In this document: positions 9,465 to 17,828 of the stretch, one piece after another
Layout: each line of letters starts with the position of its first letter
How positions within the stretch are numbered: position 1 is the first letter of the stretch
NCBI RefSeq assembly: GCF_028657945.1
Contig: NZ_CP059693.1
Location: forward strand, 2,356,001 to 2,420,000
DNA length: 64,000 nucleotides
Source: Thalassomonas haliotis
Lineage (GTDB): Bacteria; Pseudomonadota; Gammaproteobacteria; Enterobacterales; Alteromonadaceae
Reading direction: 5' to 3'
Notes under the pieces: model-generated
What the model was told of the DNA's origin: nothing
The model's database searches: none
What the model saw: only the letters and a program-made list of their open reading frames with translations
Translations under genes and position numbers: made by a program

Positions 9465-9686
9465 TTAGCCAACGCCCTGACTTTCCCAGACAAACTGGAT
9501 AACGCCTTTGGCGATAAAACCTGCACAACCTAAAAATAAGACAAAATAAACGACATACCGTCCATTTTTAGGCACATTATTTTTTTTCATGACATCATGG
9601 ATAGATAACCCAATGAAAATAAATATAAAAGCAAAGAATAAATTAAGGCCAACCGCCTCAATTACTTCGAAATATTCCGCTAGCAT
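9465..9686 (-). CDS. DUF2788 small membrane protein
   Basis: 73 aa with two transmembrane helices (about 14–32 and 46–64) joined by a short basic, polar loop (HDVMKKNNVPKNGR). Size, hydropathy and position between ybfF and ybfE match the DUF2788 family found at this locus in related bacteria. Function unknown. Confidence 0.75.
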   Translation of the reverse strand: MLAEYFEVIEAVGLNLFFAFIFIFIGLSIHDVMKKNNVPKNGRYVVYFVLFLGCAGFIAKGVIQFVWESQGVG

Positions 9687-9743
9687 ACTTTTACCCTAAA
9701 AAAAACTGGCCGCACTATAGCATACTGACACAAGGCAATCGAC

Positions 9744-10508
9744 TTAACTTTGTAAAAAATCCCCGACTATTTTATTAAAGATGCTGGTTTTTTCAGCATG
9801 TAACCAATGTCCCGCCCCCTGAATGATTTTTGCCTGGCTGCCTGGGTATAATTTCTGGATAATCTCCCTGTGCTCGGCCCGGATATAATCCGAGTCGCCT
9901 CCTTTAATAAACAGGGTCTTACCCTGATATTGTCCCTGTCCCTGATAGCCTTTCATTATTTGCGGATAACAGGCAGCAATATAATCGAGATGACATTTAA
10001 AATGTAATTTTCCGTCTGAAATGGCTAAATTTCTTAATAAAAATTGACGTACCCCAAGGTTATCGACATATCGGGCTAACTGTTCGTCGGCTTCTTTACG
10101 TTTGCTGATAGCCGTTAAATCAATGGACTGCAAGCCCTGGATGATGTGTTGGTGGTGCGCCGGATAAGCCACCGGGGCAATATCTGCCACTATCAGTTTT
10201 GATACCCGCTCAGGCGAGGTTAACGCCACTTCCATGGCGATTTTTCCTCCCATGGAATGCCCCAAAATAGCGGTTTCGTTTATGCCCAGGTGATCAAGCA
10301 GGTCGATGACATCTTGTGCCATGGTGCTATATTCCATCTCCCGTTCATGAAAAGAGCTGCCATGGTTGCGTACATCCATGCTGGTGACCCGGTATTGTCC
10401 GGCCAGACCTTTGGCGACCATGTTTAAATTTTCCATCGAGCCGAACAGGCCATGGATAAGCAGCACGTCAGGGCCGGTGCCATTTTGCTGATAATTAACT
10501 AACTTCAC
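9744..10508 (-). CDS. ybfF: Alpha/beta-hydrolase esterase YbfF
   Basis: Serine esterase acting on short-chain acyl and acyl-CoA-like esters in the cytosol. I place the start at a GTG (10508) preceded by GGGG. This gives 254 aa, the exact E. coli YbfF length, and begins VKLVNYQQ, aligning with the family N-terminus. A longer in-frame extension to 10598 (30 extra residues) lacks family character. Motifs: oxyanion HGLFGSMENL, nucleophile elbow GHSMGGK, and the catalytic His in GAGHWLHAEKT near the C-terminus. It is the first gene of the - strand unit toward fldA and diverges from seqA. Confidence 0.92.
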   Translation of the reverse strand: MKLVNYQQNGTGPDVLLIHGLFGSMENLNMVAKGLAGQYRVTSMDVRNHGSSFHEREMEYSTMAQDVIDLLDHLGINETAILGHSMGGKIAMEVALTSPERVSKLIVADIAPVAYPAHHQHIIQGLQSIDLTAISKRKEADEQLARYVDNLGVRQFLLRNLAISDGKLHFKCHLDYIAACYPQIMKGYQGQGQYQGKTLFIKGGDSDYIRAEHREIIQKLYPGSQAKIIQGAGHWLHAEKTSIFNKIVGDFLQS

Positions 10509-10656
10509 GTAAACCCCACATACTAGCTCTATGAGTACCTTGTTTATATAGGCGGGAATTGTGCTTTTTTTTTGCCGAGGTTGCAATTCCCGGGGCAATA
10601 AGATTAACCAAAAGTTAGCGAAGAAAATTGTAAACTAATGCCATTCCCCTATAGAG

Positions 10657-10680
10657 ACTTGCCTTTAAGGCAAGTATAAT
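10657..10680 (+). promoter_or_regulatory. seqA promoter: perfect palindrome abutting a TATAAT -10
   Basis: A 19-bp palindrome with 9-bp arms (ACTTGCCTT, one centre base, AAGGCAAGT; 10657–10675) runs directly into TATAAT (10675–10680). The start codon of seqA is 34 bases further on. No good -35 lies at 16–18 bp, so the palindrome may be an operator or activator site. Sequence observed; regulation inferred. Confidence 0.55.
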
Positions 10681-10713
10681 CCCGGGGCGATTAAATCTTT
10701 TGCAGGGTAGTTA

Positions 10714-11367
10714 ATGAAAAACATAGAGATAGATGAAGAGCTTTATCAATATATTGCCACCAACACACAATTTATTGGTGAAAGTGCCTCATCGATTTTA
10801 CGGCGTTTATTATCTTTAGAGAGCAGTGAGCAAACAACTGCCGCAGGCAATGAAGCAAATGTTGCCGACAATCAGCAGCAAAGCACACAGCAAAAAAATA
10901 CACAGGGCGCAAAAAACAAAGTTGAAGCCAAGGCCGAAACCAAAACGAAAAAAGCGGATCTGGATGTTAGCGTTGCCGGTAGCGAAAAAGCCGTTGAGAA
11001 AAAGCCTCAGCCAGTAGCAGTTAACGGCAATGAAACCGTTTTTAATTATATTAATAAAGAAGAGTTGGGTATGCAGCGTGGCGCGGTTGGCCGCTTCTTA
11101 TTGATTTTAGCAGCACTATATCGGGTACATCCGCAGCAGTTTTCCCTGGTCAGGGATATCCGAGGCCGGGACCGTTTGTATTTTTCCGATAACGAGTCAG
11201 ATCTCAGCGCCAGCGGCAGCAGCACTAAACCCAGACAGATCCCGGACAGTCCTTACTGGGTGATCACCAACTCCAATACCACACGTAAGAAAATGATGTT
11301 AACGGAAGTTGCCGTTTCTTTGGGTTACGGGGAAAGTGACGCCGAAAAAATTCGCGAATTATTATAA
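10714..11367 (+). CDS. seqA: SeqA, negative modulator of replication initiation
   Basis: Binds hemimethylated GATC behind forks and at oriC, sequestering the origin from DnaA. 217 aa versus 181 in E. coli. The N-terminal oligomerisation domain (about 1–35, [14 protein letters not shown]) and the C-terminal DNA-binding domain (about 105–217, ending [13 protein letters not shown]) are both clear. The extra length lies in a Gln/Lys/Ala/Glu-rich disordered linker (about 38–100). It is followed by pgm after 20 bp, the conserved seqA–pgm pair. Its presence implies Dam methylation in this organism. Confidence 0.96.
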   Translation: MKNIEIDEELYQYIATNTQFIGESASSILRRLLSLESSEQTTAAGNEANVADNQQQSTQQKNTQGAKNKVEAKAETKTKKADLDVSVAGSEKAVEKKPQPVAVNGNETVFNYINKEELGMQRGAVGRFLLILAALYRVHPQQFSLVRDIRGRDRLYFSDNESDLSASGSSTKPRQIPDSPYWVITNSNTTRKKMMLTEVAVSLGYGESDAEKIRELL

Positions 11368-11387
11368 TTGCCGGTTAAGGACAGCAA

Positions 11388-13034
11388 ATGACAGTGCATC
11401 AGCATGCCGGAAAACCCGCCAGGCCCGAAGACAGGATCAACATTGCCCGTTTGATCAGTGATTATTTCCTGAAAACTCCGGATGTGAATATCCCGGAGCA
11501 GCAGGTGAGTTTTGGCACTTCAGGCCACAGGGGCAGCGCCGCGAAGTTAAGTTTTAATGAAGCCCATATCCAGGCGATTTGCCAGGCGGTGGCCGAGTAC
11601 CGCCAGCAGGCGGGTTACCAGGGGCCGTTATTTTTGGGCAAAGATACCCATGCCTTGTCAGAGCCTGCTTTTGCCAGTGCTATTTCGGTGTTGATTGCCA
11701 ACCAGGTACCTGTGGTTATCCAGGCCGATGAAGGTTTTACCCCGACGCCGGTGATCTCCCGTTTAATTATCAGCCATAACCGGAAAAACCGGGCGCAGGC
11801 GGATGGCTTGATTATTACTCCGTCACATAATCCACCCGGTGACGGCGGTATTAAATATAATCCTCCCCATGGCGGCCCTGCCGAAGGTGAGGTCACAAAA
11901 CAAATACAGCAGCGTGCGAATGAGCTGTTAAGCAATAAGCTTGCTGATGTCCGTAGCTTAGACTATGCCCAGGCCTTAACGTCTTCCTTATTGGGCAAAC
12001 AAGACTTTATTGACTTTTATGTGAGTGAACTTGAGCAAGTCATCGATATGGAAGCCATTGCCAAATCCGGTCTGATCTTAGGGGTCGATCCCTTAGGCGG
12101 CTCAGGCATTCATTACTGGCCGGTGATTGCCAAAAAATACGGCATTAATATCGAAGTGGTCAATCAGGTGGTTGATGCCAGCTTTGCCTTTATGCCGTTA
12201 GATAAAGACGGCAAAATCCGCATGGATTGTTCATCGCCTTATGCCATGGCGGGGCTTATCGACATGAAAGATAAGTTTGATGTTGCCGTCGGCAATGATC
12301 CCGACTTTGACCGTCACGGCATAGTGACCCAAAGCGGAGGGTTGATGAACCCTAACCATTATCTGGCGGTGGCTATTCATTATCTGCTTACTCACAGGCA
12401 ATGGCCAAAAGAGTGCAAAATTGGCAAAACCCTGGTATCAAGTTCATTGATTGACCGTCTGGCGGCGCATATACAACGTCCGTTGGCGGAAGTACCTGTA
12501 GGCTTTAAATGGTTTGTCGACGGTTTACATGACAGCAGTTATGCCTTTGGCGGCGAAGAAAGCGCCGGTGCTGCTTTTATTGCCCGCGACGGCAGCTGCT
12601 GGACCACAGATAAAGACGGTTTTATCATGACCTTGCTCGCGGCAGAAATTCTTGCGGTAACCGGCAAAGACCCTTACCAGTATTATCTGGAACTGGCACA
12701 AAAGTTAGGTGAGCCTTGTTACGGCAGGGTAGAGGCTGTAGCCAGTATGGCGCAGAAGCAAGTGTTAACCTCTCTTGGCGCCGACGATATTCAGGCGGAT
12801 ATGTTAGCCGGAGAAAAGATAAAACAAGTACTCACCCATGCCCCGGGTAACCAGGCGGCCATAGGTGGCTTAAAGGTGGTCACTGAAAACGGTTGGTTTG
12901 CCGCCCGTCCTTCCGGCACGGAAGAAATTTATAAAATCTACGCGGAAAGTTTTGTCGATCAGCAGCATTTGCAAACCATTATCAAAGAAGCACAACAGAT
13001 TGTCAGTCAGGCCTTTTCTCAGGCTGGTTTGTAA
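11388..13034 (+). CDS. pgm: Phosphoglucomutase (alpha-D-glucose phosphate-specific)
   Basis: Interconverts glucose-1-P and glucose-6-P, linking glycogen and surface-sugar synthesis to glycolysis. 548 aa, full length for the Pgm family. The phosphoserine loop TPSHNPPGDGG puts the active serine at residue 146, as in E. coli. The metal site DPDFDRHG, the sugar-binding GGEESAG and the C-terminal phosphate-binding RPSGTEEIYK are all intact. Co-directional with seqA. A strong terminator follows. Confidence 0.97.
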   Translation: MTVHQHAGKPARPEDRINIARLISDYFLKTPDVNIPEQQVSFGTSGHRGSAAKLSFNEAHIQAICQAVAEYRQQAGYQGPLFLGKDTHALSEPAFASAISVLIANQVPVVIQADEGFTPTPVISRLIISHNRKNRAQADGLIITPSHNPPGDGGIKYNPPHGGPAEGEVTKQIQQRANELLSNKLADVRSLDYAQALTSSLLGKQDFIDFYVSELEQVIDMEAIAKSGLILGVDPLGGSGIHYWPVIAKKYGINIEVVNQVVDASFAFMPLDKDGKIRMDCSSPYAMAGLIDMKDKFDVAVGNDPDFDRHGIVTQSGGLMNPNHYLAVAIHYLLTHRQWPKECKIGKTLVSSSLIDRLAAHIQRPLAEVPVGFKWFVDGLHDSSYAFGGEESAGAAFIARDGSCWTTDKDGFIMTLLAAEILAVTGKDPYQYYLELAQKLGEPCYGRVEAVASMAQKQVLTSLGADDIQADMLAGEKIKQVLTHAPGNQAAIGGLKVVTENGWFAARPSGTEEIYKIYAESFVDQQHLQTIIKEAQQIVSQAFSQAGL

Positions 13035-13048
13035 TTTTCTGTCTTGTA

Positions 13049-13081
13049 TAAAAAACCGTAGCTTTTTGGCTGCGGTTTTTT
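13049..13081 (+). terminator. Rho-independent terminator of seqA–pgm
   Basis: Nine-base-pair stem (AACCGTAGC with GCTGCGGTT), small T-rich loop and T6 tail, 15 bases past the pgm stop. Confidence 0.88.
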
Positions 13082-13182
13082 ATGCTCAGGAGATACGGTC
13101 AACTGACCGGTTCCTATGTAAGTTAAGTGGTTGTTCCCCGCAGGCAATGCAGTGATGAAAGCAAACCTGCTGAAAATATTCC

Positions 13183-14199
13183 CTACCCCTGAGGCTGACT
13201 TTCGGTACAACGGTCATAATTTTCCCCGGTGCAATAATGAAAATCCAGGTAGTACAAGTCCTTCGCAGGTTTCTGGTCATATACCAGGTATTGATAGAGT
13301 AGCTTGGCGCCGAGGCGGCCCATTTCATAGGGACGCTGGCCGATATTAATGGTGGATAAGCCTTGTTTCAGGGCTTTTAGCTGAACCTGTTCGGTATCCG
13401 CCGAAATGATAATGGCTTCTTTTGTTGATATTTTTTCTTTATAGCGGCTGATGCGGCTCAGGTAATCAGGAGAGAACTGGGCGAAGCCGGCCACTGCGAT
13501 ATTAATCACTCTTTGTTTCTTTTCTAACATAAATGCTAATTGGTTAACCGCATGATCCCGTTTACCCAGGGAATAGAGCGGACAGCGATCCAGTTCAACC
13601 CAGTTTTCATTATCTTTGAGGCGCTCGGATGACTTGCCTTGCGATAATGCCAGGCGAACCCCTTTGATGCGCTCATTTAAGTTAGGTGTGGTTTGGTGGC
13701 CGGAGTGAATACAAACCTGTAGCGGTTGCTCCTGGTTGCCTTGCTTGGACTCAAGCAGCTTCCTGGCATAATTACCCAAAGCCATACCAAAGTCCCGGTT
13801 ATTGGTACCGACATAAGCCTGTCGGTAGAATTGATGCTTGGGCAGTAGATCTGAGTCAAAGGTAAATACCGGAATATTGGCTAAATAGGCTCTTTTGAGC
13901 ACGGCTTGTGCCAGATGGTTGGAGTCGGTCACTGAGATTAATAATCCGTCAATGCCTTGATGGATAAGTTCTTCGACCACCAGGGCCTGGCTACGTGGAT
14001 CCTGATAATCCATCGGGCCATCATAAATACATTCCAGTTTAGGATGTTCACGGGAAAATGCTTTACAGCCCTGATAGGATTGTTGATAAAAACTGTCATT
14101 TTTGGTTTTACCGATAATGGCTATTTTAATGGGATTATCGGTATTTGCCTGCACGATAAACAGAGGTAAATAAAACAAAAACAAGGTTAGGAGCTTCAT
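13183..14199 (-). CDS. Periplasmic sugar-binding-like protein (Peripla_BP_4 type)
   Basis: 338 aa with a signal peptide at about 1–18 (FYLPLFIVQA) and two Rossmann-like lobes of the type I periplasmic-binding fold. The first strand is IKIAIIGKTKNDSFYQQSY, followed by GIDGLLISVTDSN and a FTFDSD hinge/ligand segment. These are features of the ribose/galactose-binding group. No ABC permease or ATPase is nearby, so it is probably not a transporter subunit. Its divergent partner is a chemoreceptor, and in related systems solitary binding proteins present ligand to a sensor. Extra cysteines near the C-terminus suggest a disulfide. Ligand unknown. Confidence 0.8.
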   Translation of the reverse strand: MKLLTLFLFYLPLFIVQANTDNPIKIAIIGKTKNDSFYQQSYQGCKAFSREHPKLECIYDGPMDYQDPRSQALVVEELIHQGIDGLLISVTDSNHLAQAVLKRAYLANIPVFTFDSDLLPKHQFYRQAYVGTNNRDFGMALGNYARKLLESKQGNQEQPLQVCIHSGHQTTPNLNERIKGVRLALSQGKSSERLKDNENWVELDRCPLYSLGKRDHAVNQLAFMLEKKQRVINIAVAGFAQFSPDYLSRISRYKEKISTKEAIIISADTEQVQLKALKQGLSTINIGQRPYEMGRLGAKLLYQYLVYDQKPAKDLYYLDFHYCTGENYDRCTESQPQG

Positions 14200-14436
14200 G
14201 AAATCGGGTTACTCTGGCTCCCGGTTACGGCTAACAAGGAAACTGCAAAAGATAGTTAAGGATAATTTCTAACTTAATAATTTTCCAAGTGCAATAGTGA
14301 ATTGTTATTTTTGAGTATAAAGAATGTAAAGAAACAACAAACGATAAGATGATGTAAAAAAGTGAGTCAGGTTGTTGTCTTTTGTTGATCTGAAGCAACC
14401 TTTACTTGAAAAGATTTCATCTTGGCAGGTAATTTG

Positions 14437-14464
14437 TTGACATGGTTGACAAAATCTTTAATAT
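14437..14464 (+). promoter_or_regulatory. Promoter of the chemoreceptor transcript
   Basis: TTGACA (14437–14442), 16-bp spacer, TAATAT (14459–14464). A predicted start near 14470 places the riboswitch-like element at the very 5' end of the RNA. A second TTGACA overlaps at 14446–14451. Confidence 0.6.
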
Positions 14465-14470
14465 CCGCCG

Positions 14471-14550
14471 CGAAAAAGGCAAGGTGTCTGAAAAGATGCT
14501 CACGCAAAACTACCGGCCTAATGGGAAACCTATGGCGGCGGAGCTACCAT
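14471..14550 (+). promoter_or_regulatory. Probable cyclic-di-GMP-I (GEMM) riboswitch upstream of chemoreceptor
   Basis: The element reads in GEMM order. GGCAA near the 5' end is followed by a short stem capped by GAAAA (14490–14494 region), then the conserved ACGCAAA (14502–14508). Next come CCGGCCTAA and a distal TATGG, which together form an 11-nt GNRA tetraloop receptor (CCTAA … TATGG), and a closing GGAGCTACC. A promoter lies directly upstream, and the next gene on this strand encodes a methyl-accepting chemotaxis protein, a common GEMM target. The closing P1 pairing is weaker than consensus, so a variant ligand specificity is possible. No clear expression-platform terminator is seen. Confidence 0.68.
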
Positions 14551-14878
14551 GATATAGAATTTTTTTATCAAGTTATATGCTGCAGTTACAGTTGAGTTGC
14601 GGTATGACTCCTTCCGCTATTACGACATTGTCTTTCACTTTTTTGCTTGTTTGTTCTCTACAGTTTTTGTCCTTTTCTGCTTTTGCTAGGCAATCTTCAG
14701 TTCAGTAGCATCACTGTCGCTTCTCTTGGTTAAGGCTGGTGAAAATGTGCTGCAGATTATTGAAATGCCTGTAAGCCATTGGCTTTTAGATGTTGCCGTT
14801 ATCGGTATGACTTTATTTGGTTAGTAATCATTAACAACAATTGTCATGCGCTGCATGAAATACAACAGGATCTGGATT
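14551..14878 (+). other. Long leader between riboswitch-like element and chemoreceptor
   Basis: About 330 nt of apparent 5'-UTR with no convincing ORF. It could contain the expression platform, but I cannot define a terminator or anti-terminator by eye. Confidence 0.4.
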
Positions 14879-16864
14879 ATGAATGTCTTTCATCGATTGA
14901 AATTTAAGCACAAACTTTTTTTACTGATTTTGGTACCTTTGCTTGGCTTTTTATATTTCAGTCTTAGCCATTTAGTTGAAGTTAATCATAAACTGGACAC
15001 AGTGAATGATATACAGCAGTTATTGTCTGTCACCGTGAAAAATAATGCGTTGGTGCATGAGCTGCAAAAAGAACGGGGTATGACGGCCATTGTTATTGGC
15101 AGTCAGGGCAAGAAATTTACTCATCAGCTTAAAGAGCAACGTCAAAGAACTGATCAGGTACATGCCGACCTTTCCCGGGGATTAAAGGACTTTCGCAGTG
15201 ACAACGCTAACATCAATGAGATCATTGCCGAGATCAACAATGATATCGAGCAATTAGAGCAAGTCAGGGCAAGCATTAATAACCTGAATATCACCATGGG
15301 AGAGGCGATAGCCTACTACACGAAATTAAACAGTGAAATTTTAGAGTTGACCGGCTTTTTTATCAGCATGAGTCCAAAGGAAACCGTGCGTTTGGCGATC
15401 AGTTATTATAATTTTCTTGAAGCTAAAGAAAGGGCTGGTATTGAGCGGGCCGTGGTCAGCGGCGGCTTTTCTGCCGGTGCCTTTACCCGGGAGAGCTTTC
15501 AAAAGTTTATTCGTTTAAACGCGATGCAAGCAACTTATCTGCAACAGTTTTTACTGAACAGTCCGCAGGGGGTAAAAAAGGATTATCAGCAAAAAATGCA
15601 ACAAGCATCCGTCCAGCAAGTAATTAAGTACCGCAAGCAAGTTACCGACAAAGGCCCACAGGGACCTTTTACTGTTGATGCTCAATCCTGGTTCAGAGCT
15701 GCCACCGAACGGATCAATTTATTTAAGCAGGTTGAAGATAACATCTCAGCAAGTTTTATCGAGCAAGTTAAGCGGCTGTCCAGTCGTGCCAACAATACCC
15801 TGATAATCACGGTATTGGTGCTGTTGTGCTCGGTCTCTCTGACGCTGTTTATTGCCGGTATTATTTTAAAAAATTTACTTAAACAACTTAAGTTGTTAAC
15901 GAACACCATTACCAGTGTCAGGGACCATCATGATTTAACCGCGCGCGTGAGTGTGATCAGTGCCGATGAGCTGGGACAACTGGCCCATGCCCTTAATGAA
16001 ACCTTAGTGACTTTCTCCGGCGCCGTTGAACAAATCAGCTCAAGCAGCATAGAGTTATCGGCATCTGCCGAGCAGTCGGCTACGACAGTGGAAAAAAATG
16101 CCCTGAGTTTGCAGCACCAGCAAAATGAAACCGCCCAGGTGGCTACGGCAATCGAAGAGATGTCGGTGTCTGTCCAGGAAGTGGCAAGAAACACTGCTAC
16201 AGCGATGACTGCGGCGCGCCAGGCGAATGAACAGGCGTTCAATAGTCAACAGGTGGTAAGTGACTCTTTACATACTATCAATACCCTGGCAGGGGAAGTC
16301 AGCGAAATCGGTGGGTTAATTTCTGGCTTGCATACTACCAGCGGTACGATTGCCGGGGTGATTGATGTCATTAAAGGGGTCGCCGAACAAACGAACCTGC
16401 TTGCCCTTAATGCCGCGATTGAAGCGGCCAGGGCAGGGGAGCAGGGGCGTGGTTTCGCCGTGGTTGCCGATGAAGTCAGGACGCTGGCGCAGCGCACCCA
16501 GGAATCAACGGTAGAAATTGAAAACATTATCCAGCAACTTCAGCATGAAGCCGGTAATGCCTTCACGGTTATCGAGGGCTCACAGGTCAGGGCGCAGGAG
16601 ACGGTGAAAGACACCAATAAAATTGAGTTGTCATTAACCGAAATCGTGACTTCTATTTCCGATATCAATGCCATGGTTGAGCAGATTGCCGTTGCCGCCG
16701 AAGAGCAGGTGAATGTGACTGATGAAATTAACCAAAATATCAGCGATATAGATAACAAGTCTCAGGAAGTGACCATAGGGGCTAAAGAGGTCTCGGATGT
16801 GGCGTCGAGTCAGGTATTGCTGGCCAATAACTTGCAAGATTTAGCGGCAAAATTTGCCATCTGA
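14879..16864 (+). CDS. Methyl-accepting chemotaxis protein with NIT sensor domain
   Basis: Chemoreceptor. The ATG at 14879 is chosen because an AGGA lies 8–10 bases upstream; an in-frame ATG at 14846 would add 11 residues. TM1 is at about 10–32. The periplasmic helical nitrate/nitrite-sensing-like (NIT) domain spans about 40–290, with its [15 protein letters not shown] signature. TM2 is at about 300–325, followed by HAMP and the cytoplasmic signalling hairpin with the [16 protein letters not shown] tip. Family knowledge links NIT domains to nitrate/nitrite or other small ligands. A divergent periplasmic binding protein and an upstream GEMM-like riboswitch suggest dual control by an external ligand and c-di-GMP. 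Confidence 0.93.
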   Translation: MNVFHRLKFKHKLFLLILVPLLGFLYFSLSHLVEVNHKLDTVNDIQQLLSVTVKNNALVHELQKERGMTAIVIGSQGKKFTHQLKEQRQRTDQVHADLSRGLKDFRSDNANINEIIAEINNDIEQLEQVRASINNLNITMGEAIAYYTKLNSEILELTGFFISMSPKETVRLAISYYNFLEAKERAGIERAVVSGGFSAGAFTRESFQKFIRLNAMQATYLQQFLLNSPQGVKKDYQQKMQQASVQQVIKYRKQVTDKGPQGPFTVDAQSWFRAATERINLFKQVEDNISASFIEQVKRLSSRANNTLIITVLVLLCSVSLTLFIAGIILKNLLKQLKLLTNTITSVRDHHDLTARVSVISADELGQLAHALNETLVTFSGAVEQISSSSIELSASAEQSATTVEKNALSLQHQQNETAQVATAIEEMSVSVQEVARNTATAMTAARQANEQAFNSQQVVSDSLHTINTLAGEVSEIGGLISGLHTTSGTIAGVIDVIKGVAEQTNLLALNAAIEAARAGEQGRGFAVVADEVRTLAQRTQESTVEIENIIQQLQHEAGNAFTVIEGSQVRAQETVKDTNKIELSLTEIVTSISDINAMVEQIAVAAEEQVNVTDEINQNISDIDNKSQEVTIGAKEVSDVASSQVLLANNLQDLAAKFAI

Positions 16865-16871
16865 TTTTTGT

Positions 16872-16910
16872 AAAAGGCAAGCAATGAATGCTGGAAATGC
16901 TTGCCTTTAG
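16872..16910. terminator. Bidirectional terminator between chemoreceptor and response regulator
   Basis: Stem AAAGGCAAGC … GCTTGCCTTT with a 16-nt loop. It is followed by T-rich sequence in both directions and lies between convergent genes. Confidence 0.7.
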
Positions 16911-16939
16911 TTCTTATGTTCTTTTGAGTACTGTTGCGG

Positions 16940-17701
16940 TTATCTTATCAGTAAGTATCCCTTGCCGCGGATGGTTTTTATGATGGCGGCTGCCTCATCC
17001 GATAATTTATGCCTTAGCTGAGAAATAATAATATCAATGAAGCGGCTGACCCCATCGTATTCATAGCCTTTTATCTGTTCAAATAAAAAGTTTCTAGAGA
17101 CGATTTCACCGGCATGTTGGGCCAGGATCAATAGCAGTTCATATTCCGGAGTGCTTAAATGGAGTTCTTTTTCCTGGAAATAGACGATACGGTTGGCGAC
17201 ATGAATGTGGATATCGCCTGCGGTGAGCATGTCTTGTGTTGAAGCGGCTGCTTCGCCAGTGGTGTTGTTTTGCTCTGTTATCGGGGGGTCATTGTCAGTG
17301 TTTTTTTGCTGAGCGTTTTTATATTCAATTTCTTCGATACGGCGTAATAAGGCGCGAATGCGCGCCAGCAGTATTCTTGGCTCTATCGGTTTTTTAACAT
17401 AGTCATCGGCTCCTAGCTCCAGGCCAACGACTTGATCTATGGCTTCATCGGATGCGGTCAGCATCAGCAATGGACCCGGATATTGGTTTCTGACCGCACG
17501 GCATATGCTAAAACCGTCTCTTCCGGGTAGGTTAAGGTCGAGAATAACCAGGGCGGGTTGTTCATTGATGATTTGATCTACGGCATCTAAGCCATTGTCA
17601 ATGATATTGGTGACAAATCCTTGAGCATTTAAGTATTCACTCACCAGCAATGCCAGGTCCTGATCGTCTTCCACTACTAATATTTGTTTTTTTTCGCTCA
17701 T
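16940..17701 (-). CDS. OmpR-family response regulator
   Basis: 253 aa from MSEKKQ (17701); an upstream in-frame extension to 17755 looks non-native. The receiver domain carries the phosphoacceptor Asp55 (LVILDLNLPG), the acidic pair EDD at 11–13 and the switch Lys in YVKKPIEP. A long low-complexity linker (about 125–165, Asn/Thr/Glu-rich) precedes a winged-helix effector domain (about 165–253). The receiver resembles RstA. It lies 127 bp downstream of the acidic-repeat gene and is the third gene of the unit started by the histidine kinase. Two-component genes are normally adjacent; here an unrelated gene separates them. Confidence 0.93.
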   Translation of the reverse strand: MSEKKQILVVEDDQDLALLVSEYLNAQGFVTNIIDNGLDAVDQIINEQPALVILDLNLPGRDGFSICRAVRNQYPGPLLMLTASDEAIDQVVGLELGADDYVKKPIEPRILLARIRALLRRIEEIEYKNAQQKNTDNDPPITEQNNTTGEAAASTQDMLTAGDIHIHVANRIVYFQEKELHLSTPEYELLLILAQHAGEIVSRNFLFEQIKGYEYDGVSRFIDIIISQLRHKLSDEAAAIIKTIRGKGYLLIR

Positions 17702-17828
17702 AAAGTGTCTCGGGTAATATTGATGTTTTAATTTTGAGACTTGATAAATCCTCAAATGAATAAAACATTAATTTCCCTGAATTTTTACCTTTAAAAGCGA
17801 ATATAGCAAGCAGAGATTGCTTTTCTTG

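Noticed and set aside
9455-9743. LexA (SOS) box for ybfE
   Set aside because: E. coli ybfE is LexA-regulated, but I found no CTGT-N8-ACAG in the short upstream intervals here.
10509-10598. N-terminal extension of YbfF to 284 aa
   Set aside because: The extension lacks family similarity, while GTG at 10508 with GGGG upstream gives the exact family length.
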